A stretch of 64,000 nt of DNA from Aminobacter aganoensis (GCF_014206975.1 NZ_JACHOU010000001.1:186001-250000); one strand, 5' to 3'. Positions 38,151 to 50,158 are shown, counted from the stretch's first letter. Made by a program: numbers and translations. Notes: generated from the letters alone by a model not told the origin.

Positions 38151-38387
38151 TCAGAACGCGCGGAAGGTCACCGTCGTGAACGTGTCCTTGATGTTGCCGA
38201 TGGCATGGACCCGCTCGTTGACGAAGTGGCCGATGTCTTCCTCGTCATCGACATAGAACTTCACCAGCAGGTCGTAGTTGCCGGCCGTCGAATAGACCTC
38301 CGAGGCGATCTCGGCGTCGGCGAGCGCGCTCGCCACCTCGTAGGCCTTGCCGAGTTCGCATTTGATCTGCACGAAAAAGGTCTTCAT
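38151..38387 (-). CDS. Stand-alone Lrp/AsnC ligand-binding (RAM) domain protein
   Basis: A 78-residue protein consisting only of the beta-alpha-beta effector domain of Lrp/AsnC regulators (FFVQIKCELGKAYEVASALA, then AGNYDLLVKFYVDDEEDIG). There is no helix-turn-helix, so it cannot bind DNA by itself. Such SraM-like proteins may bind amino acids or modulate Lrp oligomers. It lies 255 bases from the Anbu cluster start, with no evident shared transcript. Confidence 0.85.
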   Translation of the reverse strand: MKTFFVQIKCELGKAYEVASALADAEIASEVYSTAGNYDLLVKFYVDDEEDIGHFVNERVHAIGNIKDTFTTVTFRAF

Positions 38388-38581
38388 CGCACCGTCCGTT
38401 TCGGCCTGCCATCGTTGCCGGTCTTGTCGCAGAACGGGCCTGCGCTTTCAAGCCGGTGCCTGGGCGTCCTATCTCTGCAAAATCTCTGGCCGGCTGTCTG
38501 AAACCGCATAGGGCGCGCCTGCGTATGATACAATGTCATCGTGGCGCTGGCCAATGCCGCCACCGAACGGGAGAGGCCACC

Positions 38582-38995
38582 ATGCGCCATGCCGCCATCG
38601 TCTTCGCCGCTTGGCTCTGCGCCATTCCCGCGCTTGCCGGCGATGCCGAGGTCAAGGCGGCACAGGGCAGCATTTCGGGCCAGCTCCAGGCCTTCCGCGC
38701 CGGCGACAATGCCACGGCCTACGGCTACGCCGCCCCGAACGTGAAGCGCATCTTCCCTACCCTCGATGCCTTCATGGGCATGGTGACGGGTGGCTACAAG
38801 CCGGTCCACAGGCCGCAGAGCTTCGATTTCGGCAAATCCCGGGAAATGAGTCCGAGCGCCATCGCCCAGCAAGTGCTCATCGTCGGGCCCGACGGCAAGG
38901 ACTACGAGGCCGTCTACACGCTTGAACTGCAGCCCGACGGCATCTGGCGCATCACCGGCGTCAGCCTTCGCGCGGCGAACTCGCTGAGCACCTGA
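38582..38995 (+). CDS. DUF4864 family secreted protein
   Basis: A 137-residue protein with a signal peptide (MRHAAIVFAAWLCAIPALAG). The mature domain has ISGQLQAFRAGDNATAYGYA, FPTLDAFMGMVTGGYKPVHR and a C-terminal WRITGVSL, matching DUF4864, an NTF2-like small domain. Function unknown. GGAGAGG precedes the ATG at 38582; the upstream extension has no coding character. Confidence 0.83.
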   Translation: MRHAAIVFAAWLCAIPALAGDAEVKAAQGSISGQLQAFRAGDNATAYGYAAPNVKRIFPTLDAFMGMVTGGYKPVHRPQSFDFGKSREMSPSAIAQQVLIVGPDGKDYEAVYTLELQPDGIWRITGVSLRAANSLST

Positions 38996-39083
38996 CTCAA
39001 GCAGCTACACCTTGGCGGCCTCTGGACCGGAGAGAACCGGCCATCGAATGCAACAGCGCCGATTTGCCGGCGCCGCATCCGCA

Positions 39084-39842
39084 TCATTTCGGCCGGCGCG
39101 CCTCGAAGCTGATCGTGCCGCAGCCCTTGGTCGGCGCTTGTCCGTAGCGATAGTCGGCCGAGGCAACGACATCGGTGAAACCCGCCTCGCGCAGCGCCAT
39201 GGCGAACTCCTCGACACCCCACCAGCGCAGGCTGAACAGCTCCATCTCCGTGTCGGCGAGCTTGGTGCCCTTCCACAGCTCGTAGCGCAGATGCGTCACC
39301 GTCGTCTGCGCGACGTAGTCGGTGGAGGCACGCGTGTCCGTCAGCGTCAGCAGGTCGCCGTCGCCGGTTGTCCAACTGCGCACCCGGCCGCCCTCGCCCA
39401 AGAAACCTTCGATCGCGTCGAGGTCGATCATCAGCCTGCCCTCGGGTTCGAGATGCTCGAAAAACCGCCGCAGGGCAGACCTTGCCGCTGCCATGTCGGT
39501 AATCAGCTGGAACGACCCCAGCGGCACGACGATCGCGGCAAAACGTCGTTCATGCGAGAAATCCTCGAAGGTCCCGCGGCTCACACGCGCGACATCGAGC
39601 GAGCGCTCCGCGCAAGCCGCGCGGCAATAGTCGAGCATTTCCTCGGAGGGATCGAAGCCCCAGATATCGAAACCAGCCTCGAGCATCGGCACGAAGAACC
39701 GGCCATTGCCGACGGCTGGCTCCAGCACCGGCCCCGAACCGGCAAGACGTTCGAGATAATACTCAACGTCACCGAAAGAACGACCGACCGGCTTGTCGAG
39801 ATTGTAGACCCAGGAGGCAAGCGTACCGTATCTGTTGTTCAT
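39084..39842 (-). CDS. Class I SAM-dependent methyltransferase
   Basis: A 252-residue Rossmann-fold methyltransferase. Motif I is PVLEPAVGNGRFFVPMLEAG and the acidic ribose-binding residue follows in WGFDPSEEML. VVPLGSFQLI and LEPEGRLMIDLD cover the later motifs. Substrate unknown. It stands alone between unrelated genes and has no strong ribosome site. Confidence 0.85.
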   Translation of the reverse strand: MNNRYGTLASWVYNLDKPVGRSFGDVEYYLERLAGSGPVLEPAVGNGRFFVPMLEAGFDIWGFDPSEEMLDYCRAACAERSLDVARVSRGTFEDFSHERRFAAIVVPLGSFQLITDMAAARSALRRFFEHLEPEGRLMIDLDAIEGFLGEGGRVRSWTTGDGDLLTLTDTRASTDYVAQTTVTHLRYELWKGTKLADTEMELFSLRWWGVEEFAMALREAGFTDVVASADYRYGQAPTKGCGTISFEARRPK

Positions 39843-40175
39843 GCGCAGGTACCTGGCTGATCTTTGAGAGTCACCGCGACCTTCCCAAGGTCAGGCATCA
39901 GAGCGCCATAGGACGGACTGGCTCGACGCGTCCAGTCTCCAATTCTTCCCGTTGGGAGCTTTGCCCCGGGCCTGTGGCACCGAGGTCACGCCGCGTACCT
40001 ACGGCGTCTGACGGCTCGCGCCGGCAAAAAACGGCGCGGCGATTTCCGTCCGCCGAAGGTTCAGCGGCCACAGGCTGGGTACCATTGTCAGCAGACCTGC
40101 GGGCGCGCCTTGCCGGCTGCGGACGAACGATGGAAACCGGGCGCTGCACCAACAGAATCGGATCAGGCTGCAGCC
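39843..40175. other. Intergenic region with no recognised gene
   Basis: About 0.33 kb lies between the divergent methyltransferase and ABM-domain genes. Frames here are short and lack ribosome sites; no RNA gene or clear terminator is seen. It presumably holds both promoters. Confidence 0.5.
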
Positions 40176-40466
40176 ATGCTCAAGGTCATCGCCCAGGACT
40201 TCATCAAGGCGGAATTCATCGACGCCGTCATGCCGCTCTATGCCGAGCTGGTGGAGAAAACCCGGCAGGAGGAGCTGTGCATCGCCTACGACCTCTTCAT
40301 CGACCAGAAGGACCCCGGACATTTCGTCTTCGTCGAGGAATGGCCCGATCGTGCGGCGCTGGACGCTCATTGCCGGTCCGAGCACTTTGTCCGCCTGGTG
40401 CCCCTGATCAACCGGCATCAGCGCCAGGAGCCGACCTTCATCCTGATGGAGCCGTTCGCCGCCTGA
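40176..40466 (+). CDS. Antibiotic biosynthesis monooxygenase (ABM) domain protein
   Basis: A 96-residue protein with a single ferredoxin-like ABM domain: MLKVIAQDFIKAEFIDAVMP, then CIAYDLFIDQKDPGHFVFVE and a C-terminal HFVRLVPLI. YgiN-like members oxidise quinols or handle small aromatics, but many have no known substrate. The start at 40176 gives the canonical length; an in-frame ATG 66 bases upstream adds a non-conserved tail. Confidence 0.83.
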   Translation: MLKVIAQDFIKAEFIDAVMPLYAELVEKTRQEELCIAYDLFIDQKDPGHFVFVEEWPDRAALDAHCRSEHFVRLVPLINRHQRQEPTFILMEPFAA

Positions 40467-40485
40467 CGCGGCGTGGCGGCTGCCG

Positions 40486-41625
40486 TCACCGTGCCGGGTG
40501 CACCGGCAGGTCGCCCCGCGCCCAGCCCTCGCTGATCTCGGCGGTGCGGTCGGCGAAGCGACCGGCTTCGATAGAGGCGCGGATCTCGCTCATCAGCTGC
40601 TGGTAGTAGGACAGGTTGTTCCAGGTCAGCAGCATCGCGCCGAGCGACTCGCCCGACTTGATGAGGTGATGCAGATAGGCGCGGCTGTAGTCGCGCGCGG
40701 CCGGGCAATCGCTTTCCTCGTCCAGCGGGCGCGGGTCGTCGGCGTGCCGGGCGTTGCGCAAGTTGACCTTGCCACGGCGGGTATAGGCGAGGCCATGGCG
40801 GCCGGCGCGGGTCGGCATCACGCAGTCGAACATGTCGATGCCGCGCGCCACCGACTTGACGATGTCGTCGGGCGTTCCCACGCCCATCAGGTAGCGCGGC
40901 TTGTCCTGCGGCAGCTCCGGACAGGTGATGTCGAGCATGTCGAGCATCACTTCCTGCGGCTCGCCGACGGCAAGTCCGCCCACCGCGTAGCCCTTGAGGT
41001 CGAGCGCCTTCAACGCCTGCGCCGAGCGCACCCGCATGTCGGGAATGTCGCCACCCTGCACGATGCCGAACATCGCCTTGCCCGGCTGGTCGCCGAACGC
41101 CGTCTTGCAGCGCTCGGCCCAGCGCAGCGACAGTTCCATGGCGCGCTGGATTTCCTTCGGCGTCGACGGCAGCGCCGTGCATTCGTCGAGCTGCATCTGG
41201 ATGTCGGAATCGAGCAGGCCCTGGATCTCGATCGAGCGCTCCGGCGACATCTCGTAGGGCGCACCGTCGATATGCGAGCGGAAGGTCACGCCCTTCTCGC
41301 TGAGCTTGCGCAGCTTCGACAGCGACATCACCTGGAAACCGCCGGAATCGGTCAGGATCGGATGCGGCCAGCGGGCGAAATCGTGCAGGCCGCCGAGCCT
41401 GGCCACGCGCTCGGCACCGGGCCTGAGCATCAGATGATAGGTATTGCCCAGGATGATGTCGGCGCCGACGCCGCGCACCTGGTCCATGTACATCGCCTTG
41501 ACCGTGCCGCCGGTGCCGACCGGCATGAAGGCCGGCGTGCGGATCGTGCCGCGCGGCATGGTGATCTCGCCGCGGCGCGCCTTGCCGTCGGTCGCAAGCA
41601 GCTTGAAGGTGAACTCTGAACTCAT
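40486..41625 (-). CDS. tgt: tRNA-guanine transglycosylase Tgt
   Basis: A 379-residue enzyme that inserts preQ1 at the wobble position of GUN tRNAs. Catalytic Asp residues are in [11 protein letters not shown] and [17 protein letters not shown]. The C-terminal zinc ligands expected of bacterial Tgt ([15 protein letters not shown]) are visible. Its ATG overlaps the queA stop as ATGA, so the queuosine genes queA and tgt are translationally coupled. Confidence 0.96.
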   Translation of the reverse strand: MSSEFTFKLLATDGKARRGEITMPRGTIRTPAFMPVGTGGTVKAMYMDQVRGVGADIILGNTYHLMLRPGAERVARLGGLHDFARWPHPILTDSGGFQVMSLSKLRKLSEKGVTFRSHIDGAPYEMSPERSIEIQGLLDSDIQMQLDECTALPSTPKEIQRAMELSLRWAERCKTAFGDQPGKAMFGIVQGGDIPDMRVRSAQALKALDLKGYAVGGLAVGEPQEVMLDMLDITCPELPQDKPRYLMGVGTPDDIVKSVARGIDMFDCVMPTRAGRHGLAYTRRGKVNLRNARHADDPRPLDEESDCPAARDYSRAYLHHLIKSGESLGAMLLTWNNLSYYQQLMSEIRASIEAGRFADRTAEISEGWARGDLPVHPAR

Positions 41626-42698
41626 CGGTCGTCCCTGAACAGCAGGCTGGCGTCGCCATAGGAATAGAAGCGGTAGCCGTCCGCGATCGCATGCGCGTAG
41701 ACGCCCTGCATCCTGTCGAGCCCGCAAAAGGCCGAAACCAGCATGAACAAAGTCGAGCGCGGCAGGTGGAAATTGGTCATCAGCGCGTCGACGAACTTGA
41801 AGCGGTAGCCGGGCGTGATGAAGATGTCGGTCGGCCCGGACCATGCGGCGATCGTGCCGTCCGCGCGCGCCGCACTTTCCATCAGCCTAAGCGAAGTGGT
41901 GCCGACTGCAACGATGCGGCTACCGCGCGCCCTTGCGGCATTCAGCGCGGCTGCGGTCTCGCCCGATACATGGCCGATCTCGGAGTGCATCTTGTGCTCG
42001 GCCGTGTCGTCGGCCTTCACCGGCAGGAAGGTGCCGGCACCGACATGCAGCGTCACGAATTGCTGTTCGATGCCCTTGGCCGCGAGTGCCGCAAACAGCT
42101 CCGGCGTGAAGTGCAGCCCCGCGGTGGGGGCCGCAACCGCGCCCTCCTCCCGGGCATAGACCGTCTGGTAGTCGCGCCGGTCGCGCTCGTCGTCGGCGCG
42201 CTTGGAGGCGATGTAGGGCGGCAACGGAATGTGGCCGACCGCATGCAGCGCCTCATCCAGCGCCGGGCCCGACACGTCGAACGCCAGCAGCGCCTCGCCC
42301 GCCTCGCCCTTCTCGATCACCGTAGCGTCAAGCTGGCCCAGCATGCAGGTCTCGGCATCGTGGCCGAACTGGATGCGGTCGCCGACGGCGACCCGCTTGC
42401 CCGGGCGCATGAAGGCGAGCCAGCGGTCGGGGGCGGTGCGCATGTGCAGCGTCGCATCGACATGCGCCACCGCCTCGCCGCGCACCCTGCGGCCCTTCAG
42501 CTGCGCCGGGATGACGCGCGTGTCGTTGAGCACCAGCACATCGCCCGGCTCGAGCAGCGACGGCAGCTCGCCAACCCTGAGATCGGCGAATTCCTCGCTT
42601 GGGCGAACGACCAGCATGCGCGCGGAATCGCGCGGTTCGGCCGGGCGCAGCGCAATCCGCTCTTCGGGCAGCTCGAAATCGAAAAGATCTACACGCAA
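41622..42698 (-). CDS. queA: S-adenosylmethionine:tRNA ribosyltransferase-isomerase QueA
   Basis: A 358-residue enzyme that makes epoxyqueuosine in tRNA after Tgt. The family start [27 protein letters not shown] is present, and [16 protein letters not shown] and [12 protein letters not shown] follow. The only codon that gives the canonical N-terminus is TTG at 42698-42696; no good ribosome site lies before it. The stop of the unknown gene upstream is one base away, so translation may depend on coupling. Confidence 0.95.
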   Translation of the reverse strand: MRVDLFDFELPEERIALRPAEPRDSARMLVVRPSEEFADLRVGELPSLLEPGDVLVLNDTRVIPAQLKGRRVRGEAVAHVDATLHMRTAPDRWLAFMRPGKRVAVGDRIQFGHDAETCMLGQLDATVIEKGEAGEALLAFDVSGPALDEALHAVGHIPLPPYIASKRADDERDRRDYQTVYAREEGAVAAPTAGLHFTPELFAALAAKGIEQQFVTLHVGAGTFLPVKADDTAEHKMHSEIGHVSGETAAALNAARARGSRIVAVGTTSLRLMESAARADGTIAAWSGPTDIFITPGYRFKFVDALMTNFHLPRSTLFMLVSAFCGLDRMQGVYAHAIADGYRFYSYGDASLLFRDDR

Positions 42699-42699
42699 G

Positions 42700-43287
42700 T
42701 TAGTCAGCCATTGTCGTCGTCAGTGAGTTGATCATTGCCCTAACTGACGTTGGCTGAAATTCATACCAAAAGTCATTGAGCTGGTGGTCCGTCAGTTTGA
42801 TTGCCGCCCCCCACACCGCAACCAACTGCCCCCGTTCTGACATAACCACATCTCTCACGCGTCCGAACGCACGGTCATGGTTGTGTCTGATGGCATCCGC
42901 CGCAGCAACAGTCGCCGGAAGATGCTGGTCGAAAGCCTCGATCATCCGATCACTGGTTTTAGCCCCAACCACCGCTTTCATCTCCAAGCAGCCCAGGAAT
43001 TTTCGGATGTTGTAGGCCGCCATCAGTGCGTCGGTGTAGAACGGGTAGCTAAGTCGACGTTCTTGATCCGACGGTTGCCTTCTATCTACCCGCGCCAGAA
43101 TCGTTTCATGCAATGAAACGCAGGCTGCAGAAGCAAAGGCTAGGCCACGAAATTCCGAGTTCAAATGATCAGCAAGCGCGTAAGCGCGGCGTTGATTGAA
43201 CCTCAGGATAAGAACTTGAATTTCATCAAGAATTAGCGCTTCGCATTCGAACGCTTGTTCGATTGCGGTCCGCCAATCCTCCGACAT
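42700..43287 (-). CDS. Helical protein of unknown function inserted before queA
   Basis: A 195-residue, mostly helical protein that I do not recognise. Its base composition is clearly lower in GC than the neighbours. It contains a basic/histidine cluster [11 protein letters not shown] around residues 133-143 and a [17 protein letters not shown] helix. The ATG overlaps the stop of the transporter gene as TGATG, and its TAA ends one base before the queA start codon. The tight joints at both ends suggest it was inserted into a coaD-ppi-ppi-queA-tgt order. Coding status rests on length and joints. Confidence 0.65.
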   Translation of the reverse strand: MSEDWRTAIEQAFECEALILDEIQVLILRFNQRRAYALADHLNSEFRGLAFASAACVSLHETILARVDRRQPSDQERRLSYPFYTDALMAAYNIRKFLGCLEMKAVVGAKTSDRMIEAFDQHLPATVAAADAIRHNHDRAFGRVRDVVMSERGQLVAVWGAAIKLTDHQLNDFWYEFQPTSVRAMINSLTTTMAD

Positions 43288-43736
43288 CAGTAGATACGGA
43301 TCATCATTGCCCCGGCGAGCAGCAGCATGGCGCCGACGATGCGGCCCATGGAGATTTCGCGGACCGCGACGCCGAGATAGCCGGCCCGGTCGACCAGCAT
43401 GCCGGCAAGCAGCTGGCCGGCGACAAGGAAAGCCATCAGCGCCGCCGTGCCGATCCTGGGGACCAGCAGCACCGAACTGGTGACGTAGAACGCCCCGAGG
43501 CAGCCACCGGCGATGAACAGCCAGGGTGCCGGAGCGCGCCAGTCCACGGCCACGCCCTCGGCGCGCGCCACGAGGAGCGCGATCGCGCCCAGCACGATCG
43601 CTCCGACCAGGAACGAAATGGCAGCCGCCGCCACGGGCATTCCCAGCCCGCGCGCCAGCTGCGCATTCACAGGTGCCTGAATGGCAACGAAGGCGCCCGC
43701 CAGAACGCCGAGAAGCGACCAGAGAACGCCAGCCAT
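43287..43736 (-). CDS. DMT family transporter (DUF606/YdcZ type)
   Basis: A 149-residue membrane protein with five hydrophobic helices and the DUF606 features AGAFVAIQAPVNAQLARGLG and LLLAGAMMIRIY at the C-terminus. These small proteins work as half-size drug/metabolite transporters, perhaps as dimers. The stop overlaps the start of the unknown helical gene, and it lies 6 bases from the end of the peptidyl-prolyl isomerase gene. Confidence 0.87.
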   Translation of the reverse strand: MAGVLWSLLGVLAGAFVAIQAPVNAQLARGLGMPVAAAAISFLVGAIVLGAIALLVARAEGVAVDWRAPAPWLFIAGGCLGAFYVTSSVLLVPRIGTAALMAFLVAGQLLAGMLVDRAGYLGVAVREISMGRIVGAMLLLAGAMMIRIY

Positions 43737-43742
43737 TGCCTG

Positions 43743-44258
43743 TTATTCCGCGACGTCCGCGGCAACCTTCAGCGACACGATCTTGTCGGGATCCTGCACC
43801 GGCTCGCCGCGCTTGATCTTGTCGACATTGTCCATGCCTTCGATGACCTGGCCCCACACCGTGTACTGGCGGTTGAGGAAGCCGGCGTCCTCGAAGCAGA
43901 TGAAGAACTGCGAATTGGCCGAGTTCGGGTTCTGCGAACGCGCCATCGAGCAGGTGCCGCGGCCGTGGTTCATGTTGGAGAACTCGGCCTTCAGGTCCGG
44001 CTTGTCCGAGCCGCCCATGCCGGCGCGGCCGGGATTGAAGTCCTTGCCGCCCGACTTGCCGAACTTGACGTCGCCGGTCTGGGCCATGAAGCCGTCGATG
44101 ACGCGGTGGAACACGACGCCGTCATAGGCGCCTTCGCGCGCCAGTTCCTTGATCCGGCCGACATGGCCGGGAGCAAGGTCAGGGAACAGTTCGATGACCA
44201 CGTTGCCCTTGGTGGTTTCCATGATCAGCGCGTTTTCGCGATCCTTGATCTCGGCCAT
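43743..44258 (-). CDS. Cyclophilin-type peptidyl-prolyl cis-trans isomerase (cytoplasmic)
   Basis: A 171-residue cyclophilin without a signal peptide. Active-site segments are YDGVVFHRVIDGFMAQTGD (catalytic Arg and Phe), NSANSQFFICFED and LNRQYTVWGQVIEGMD. It is the cytoplasmic partner of the secreted paralogue encoded 27 bases upstream. Both probably arose by duplication. Confidence 0.94.
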   Translation of the reverse strand: MAEIKDRENALIMETTKGNVVIELFPDLAPGHVGRIKELAREGAYDGVVFHRVIDGFMAQTGDVKFGKSGGKDFNPGRAGMGGSDKPDLKAEFSNMNHGRGTCSMARSQNPNSANSQFFICFEDAGFLNRQYTVWGQVIEGMDNVDKIKRGEPVQDPDKIVSLKVAADVAE

Positions 44259-44285
44259 GGTGAAATTCCTTCTTTGCGTTTTGGA

Positions 44286-44873
44286 TTACTTGGCGTCCGC
44301 AGCGATGCGGACCTTGATCATGCTGTCGGGGTCGCTGACGACGCCGTTTGCGGCGGCATCGCCCTTCTTGATGCCGTCGACCAGTTCCATGCCGCTCTCG
44401 ACATCGCCGACGATGGTGTACTGGCCGTCCAGCGAGGAGGCGGTGTCGAACATGATGAAGAACTGCGAATTCGCCGAATTCGGATCCTGCGCACGCGCCA
44501 TGCCGACGACGCCGCGCTTGAAGTTCTCCTTGGAGAATTCGGCCGGCAGGTCGGGCAGCTTCGAGCCGCCGGTGCCGGCGCGGTCGCCGCTGTAGCCGTC
44601 CTTCGTGTCGCCGAACTCGACGTCGCCGGTCTGCGCCATGAAGCCGTCGATGACACGGTGGAACGCGACATTGTCATAGGCGCCTTCGCGCACCAGCTTC
44701 TTGATCTGCTCGACATGCTTGGGTGCGAGGTCGGGGCGCAGCGCCACCGTCACGTCGCCGCCCTTCAGCGTGATGATCATCGTGTTCTCGGGCTCGGCGG
44801 CCAGTGCAGCGGCCGAGCCTGCAAGCAGGCCGGCGAGGACGACGAAGGACGAGGCAAGCTTTTTGAGCTGCAT
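44286..44873 (-). CDS. Cyclophilin-type peptidyl-prolyl cis-trans isomerase (periplasmic)
   Basis: A 195-residue cyclophilin with a signal peptide (MQLKKLASSFVVLAGLLAGS, cleavage near LAAE). It keeps the active-site segments YDNVAFHRVIDGFMAQTGD and SANSQFFIMFD. It catalyses proline isomerisation during periplasmic folding and lies between coaD and the cytoplasmic paralogue. Confidence 0.94.
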   Translation of the reverse strand: MQLKKLASSFVVLAGLLAGSAAALAAEPENTMIITLKGGDVTVALRPDLAPKHVEQIKKLVREGAYDNVAFHRVIDGFMAQTGDVEFGDTKDGYSGDRAGTGGSKLPDLPAEFSKENFKRGVVGMARAQDPNSANSQFFIMFDTASSLDGQYTIVGDVESGMELVDGIKKGDAAANGVVSDPDSMIKVRIAADAK

Positions 44874-44890
44874 GGTTCGATACTCCGGAA

Positions 44891-45391
44891 TTATTTCGCG
44901 AATTTTGCCGTGAGCGCGCCAGCGACCGCCGCCGGCACGAACGGGCGGATGTCGCCGCCCATCGAGGCTATCTGACGGACAAGTGTGGCGGTAATCGTGC
45001 GGACCGAAGGGCTTGCAGGCAGGAAAACCGTCTGCAGCTCCGGTGCCATGGTCTCGTTCATGCCCGCCATCTGCATCTCGTAGTCGAGATCGGTGCCGTC
45101 GCGCAGGCCGCGGATCATGATCGAGGCGCCTTCCTTGCGCGCCGCGTCAATCACCAGCCCGTCGAAGGCGACGACCTTGATGCGAGCTCCGTCCTTGCCG
45201 AACTCGGCCTTCGTCGCTTCCTCGATCAGCGCCACCCGCTCCTCGAACGAAAACAGCGGCTTCTTGCCGGGATGGATGCCGATGGCGGCATAGACGACGT
45301 CGGCCACGGCCAGCGACGCCTTGAGCACGTCGAGATGGCCGTTGGTGAGCGGGTCGAACGACCCGGCATAGATGGCGATGCGATCAGTCAT
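44891..45391 (-). CDS. coaD: Phosphopantetheine adenylyltransferase CoaD
   Basis: A 166-residue nucleotidyltransferase for the penultimate step of coenzyme A synthesis. The N-terminal T/HxGH motif is in [17 protein letters not shown], and the second motif region is [18 protein letters not shown]. It is the first of a coaD-ppi-ppi gene set. Confidence 0.96.
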   Translation of the reverse strand: MTDRIAIYAGSFDPLTNGHLDVLKASLAVADVVYAAIGIHPGKKPLFSFEERVALIEEATKAEFGKDGARIKVVAFDGLVIDAARKEGASIMIRGLRDGTDLDYEMQMAGMNETMAPELQTVFLPASPSVRTITATLVRQIASMGGDIRPFVPAAVAGALTAKFAK

Positions 45392-45591
45392 GCGCTGCTT
45401 CTAGAACATCGGCGCCAAAGGTGGAAGCGCACATCGGCGGTGCGCGGCGCCTTAGGCCGAATGGTTTACGAGATGAATGCCCGATGAATGGCAATCTCAG
45501 GATCCGTTCAAGCGGATGTGAATAAACCCTGTGTATATCAGATGAAACCAAATGCAGGTTCGTCCGTTGTTTCAAGCAGGAGAACAGCGCC

Positions 45592-45744
45592 ATGATGATC
45601 TACATGCTCGCCGCGGCCATGACTCTGGCCATGCTTGTCGCCACCGCCTTCAGCCTCCATCATGAGGCGCATCGCGTCCGCACCAAGGTGCAGACGGCCC
45701 GCGTTCAGCTTCCCGGCTGGCGCAATCCGCGCGTCCCGCGCTAG
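45592..45744 (+). CDS. Small membrane protein (50 residues)
   Basis: A short frame, MMIYMLAAAMTLAMLVATAF at the start, gives one transmembrane helix, then a basic tail with several Arg/Lys/His residues. AGGAGA lies about 9 bases before the ATG, and a strong hairpin terminator with a UUCG loop follows 20 bases after the stop, which together support a real gene. No family is recognised. The positive-inside tail predicts an N-out, C-in topology. Confidence 0.62.
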   Translation: MMIYMLAAAMTLAMLVATAFSLHHEAHRVRTKVQTARVQLPGWRNPRVPR

Positions 45745-45765
45745 AAGTTTCTGCCCCTCCAGGCA

Positions 45766-45795
45766 AAAAGCGGCGCTTCGGCGCCGCTTTCTTCT
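45766..45795. terminator. Terminator between the small membrane protein gene and gyrA
   Basis: The stem AAAGCGGCGC/GCGCCGCTTT is closed by a TTCG tetraloop; the flanks carry an A-run on the left and TTTCTTCTCC on the right. It can serve both the small gene (+) and gyrA (-). Confidence 0.85.
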
Positions 45796-45856
45796 CCTCA
45801 AATATTGAGCCTACCCCCCTGAATCGACGCGCTTTTCCGCGCTTTCAGCGTAGCTC

Positions 45857-48634
<2,778 letters not shown>

Positions 48635-48668
48635 CTCTGATCACGCATGTTGGGAATCATTTGCCCCT

Positions 48669-48696
48669 TATATAGGAACGGCCCGCAATTGACCAA
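48669..48696 (-). promoter_or_regulatory. Probable gyrA promoter
   Basis: On the minus strand, TTGGTC (48696-48691) and TATATA (48674-48669) are separated by 16 bases. They lie about 35-62 bases before the gyrA start and form the only AT-rich -10-like stretch in the gap. Confidence 0.45.
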
Positions 48697-48886
48697 TTCC
48701 AGGCGCGCTTTTCCAACGCTGATTTTGCACTAGAAATCAAAAGGATAGGCACCGCGACCCGATCCGCGACAGTCTGTCCGGCAGCATCCTGGGGCTTTGT
48801 CCGCGCATCGCGCGCCAATCCTGCGCAAGGGCTCTGGCATTGCCGGCCGCCCCGGGTTAGCCTGCATCCGCCGGGGGAGACATCGG

Positions 48887-49516
48887 ATGCCGTTTTTCGA
48901 CAGTGTTTTCAATGCCTTCGTCACCATTCTCGTGACCATCGACCCACCGGGGCTGGCACCGCTGTTCTTGGCCGTCACCCGCGGCATGAACCGCGAGCAG
49001 CGCCTCCAGGTATCGATGCGCGCCAGCATCATCGCCTTCATCGTGCTGGCCGTCTTCGCCATCGCGGGCGCCGCCATCCTCACCGTCTTCGGCATCACCC
49101 TGCCGGCCTTCCGCGTCGCCGGCGGCTTCCTGCTGTTCTTCATCGCCTTCGAGATGGTTTTCGAGAAGCGGCAGGACCGCAAGGAGAAGATATCGGACGT
49201 CGCCATCACCCGCGACCACATCCACAACATCGCCGCCTTCCCGCTCGCCATCCCCCTGATCGCCGGCCCCGGCGCCATCTCGGCCACGGTGCTGCTGTCC
49301 GGCTCGTTCCAGGGCTGGGCTGGCCAGCTGGCGCTGGTGCTGATCATCCTCGCCTGCCTGGCGCTGACCTATCTGGTGTTCATCCTGGCCGAGCGCATCG
49401 ACCAGTTCCTCGGCCAGACCGGCCGCTCGATCCTCACCCGCCTGCTCGGCGTCATCCTCGCAGCGCTGGCCGTCCAGTTCGTCGCCGACGGCATCAAGGC
49501 ATTGATCGCGATGTGA
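48887..49516 (+). CDS. MarC family integral membrane protein
   Basis: A 209-residue protein with six hydrophobic helices. MarC/UPF0056 features are VTILVTIDPPGLAPLFLAVT near the N-terminus and FPLAIPLIAGPGAISA in the middle. Function unknown; it is not a proven resistance protein despite the name. The ATG at 48887 follows GGGGGAGA. Confidence 0.92.
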   Translation: MPFFDSVFNAFVTILVTIDPPGLAPLFLAVTRGMNREQRLQVSMRASIIAFIVLAVFAIAGAAILTVFGITLPAFRVAGGFLLFFIAFEMVFEKRQDRKEKISDVAITRDHIHNIAAFPLAIPLIAGPGAISATVLLSGSFQGWAGQLALVLIILACLALTYLVFILAERIDQFLGQTGRSILTRLLGVILAALAVQFVADGIKALIAM

Positions 49517-49552
49517 ATTGCGCTTGGGCGCGCAACCTGACATCACCCCGGC

Positions 49553-50158
49553 ATGACCGAACGAGCGATGCTTGACCACGATGCATGGTGTCCCTGGCAT
49601 CCGGCCGAACTGGCGCAGCGCCTCGCCGGCATCTCGCAGCCCTGGTGCATCGTCGGCGGCTGGGCGCTCGACCTGTGGCATGGGCAGCAGACCCGCGAAC
49701 ACGAGGACCTCGAATTCACCGTGCTGCGCCACGACCAGCACATCTTCCGCCAGGCGCTGAAAGGCATGGAGTTCCACTCGGCCGGCAACGGCATCGTCGA
49801 ACGCTTGCCTGCAAACGAGGATGCGCCGCCGGCGATCTCGCAGATCTGGTGCGAGGACGTCGCTGAACGCTGCTGGCGGGTGGACATGATGATCGAGGAC
49901 GGAACGCCGGGCCGGTGGGTCTACAAGCGGGATCCGGCGATCGTCAGGCAGCGGACCGGGATCGTCGGCAGGACGCCCGACGGCATCCCCTATCTGAAGC
50001 CGGCAGCGATCCTGCTGTTCAAGGCCAAATACCGACGCCCCAAGGATGAATTCGACTTCGAGCAGGCTTTGCCGAAACTGGAAAAGCCAGAGCGTGAATG
50101 GCTGAAGACGTGCCTCGACATCAGCCATCCCAGGCATGAATGGGCCGGGATGTTGTAG
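49553..50158 (+). CDS. Nucleotidyltransferase-like protein (aminoglycoside adenylyltransferase-like)
   Basis: A 201-residue protein of the aminoglycoside-2''-adenylyltransferase-like domain group. The N-terminal IVGGWALDLWHGQQTREHED corresponds to the polymerase-beta-type GG...D motif, with EHEDLEF as the metal-binding acidic pair. The C-terminal part has LKPAAILLFKAKYRRPKDEFD, a conserved feature of the group. A resistance role is not implied; many chromosomal members have unknown substrates. A second ATG is five codons in. Confidence 0.75.
   Translation: MTERAMLDHDAWCPWHPAELAQRLAGISQPWCIVGGWALDLWHGQQTREHEDLEFTVLRHDQHIFRQALKGMEFHSAGNGIVERLPANEDAPPAISQIWCEDVAERCWRVDMMIEDGTPGRWVYKRDPAIVRQRTGIVGRTPDGIPYLKPAAILLFKAKYRRPKDEFDFEQALPKLEKPEREWLKTCLDISHPRHEWAGML

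Noticed and set aside
43120-43140. HEPN ribonuclease assignment for the unknown gene before queA
   Set aside because: The IRHNHDR cluster is only loosely like the R-x4-6-H motif, so I did not name the protein on that basis.
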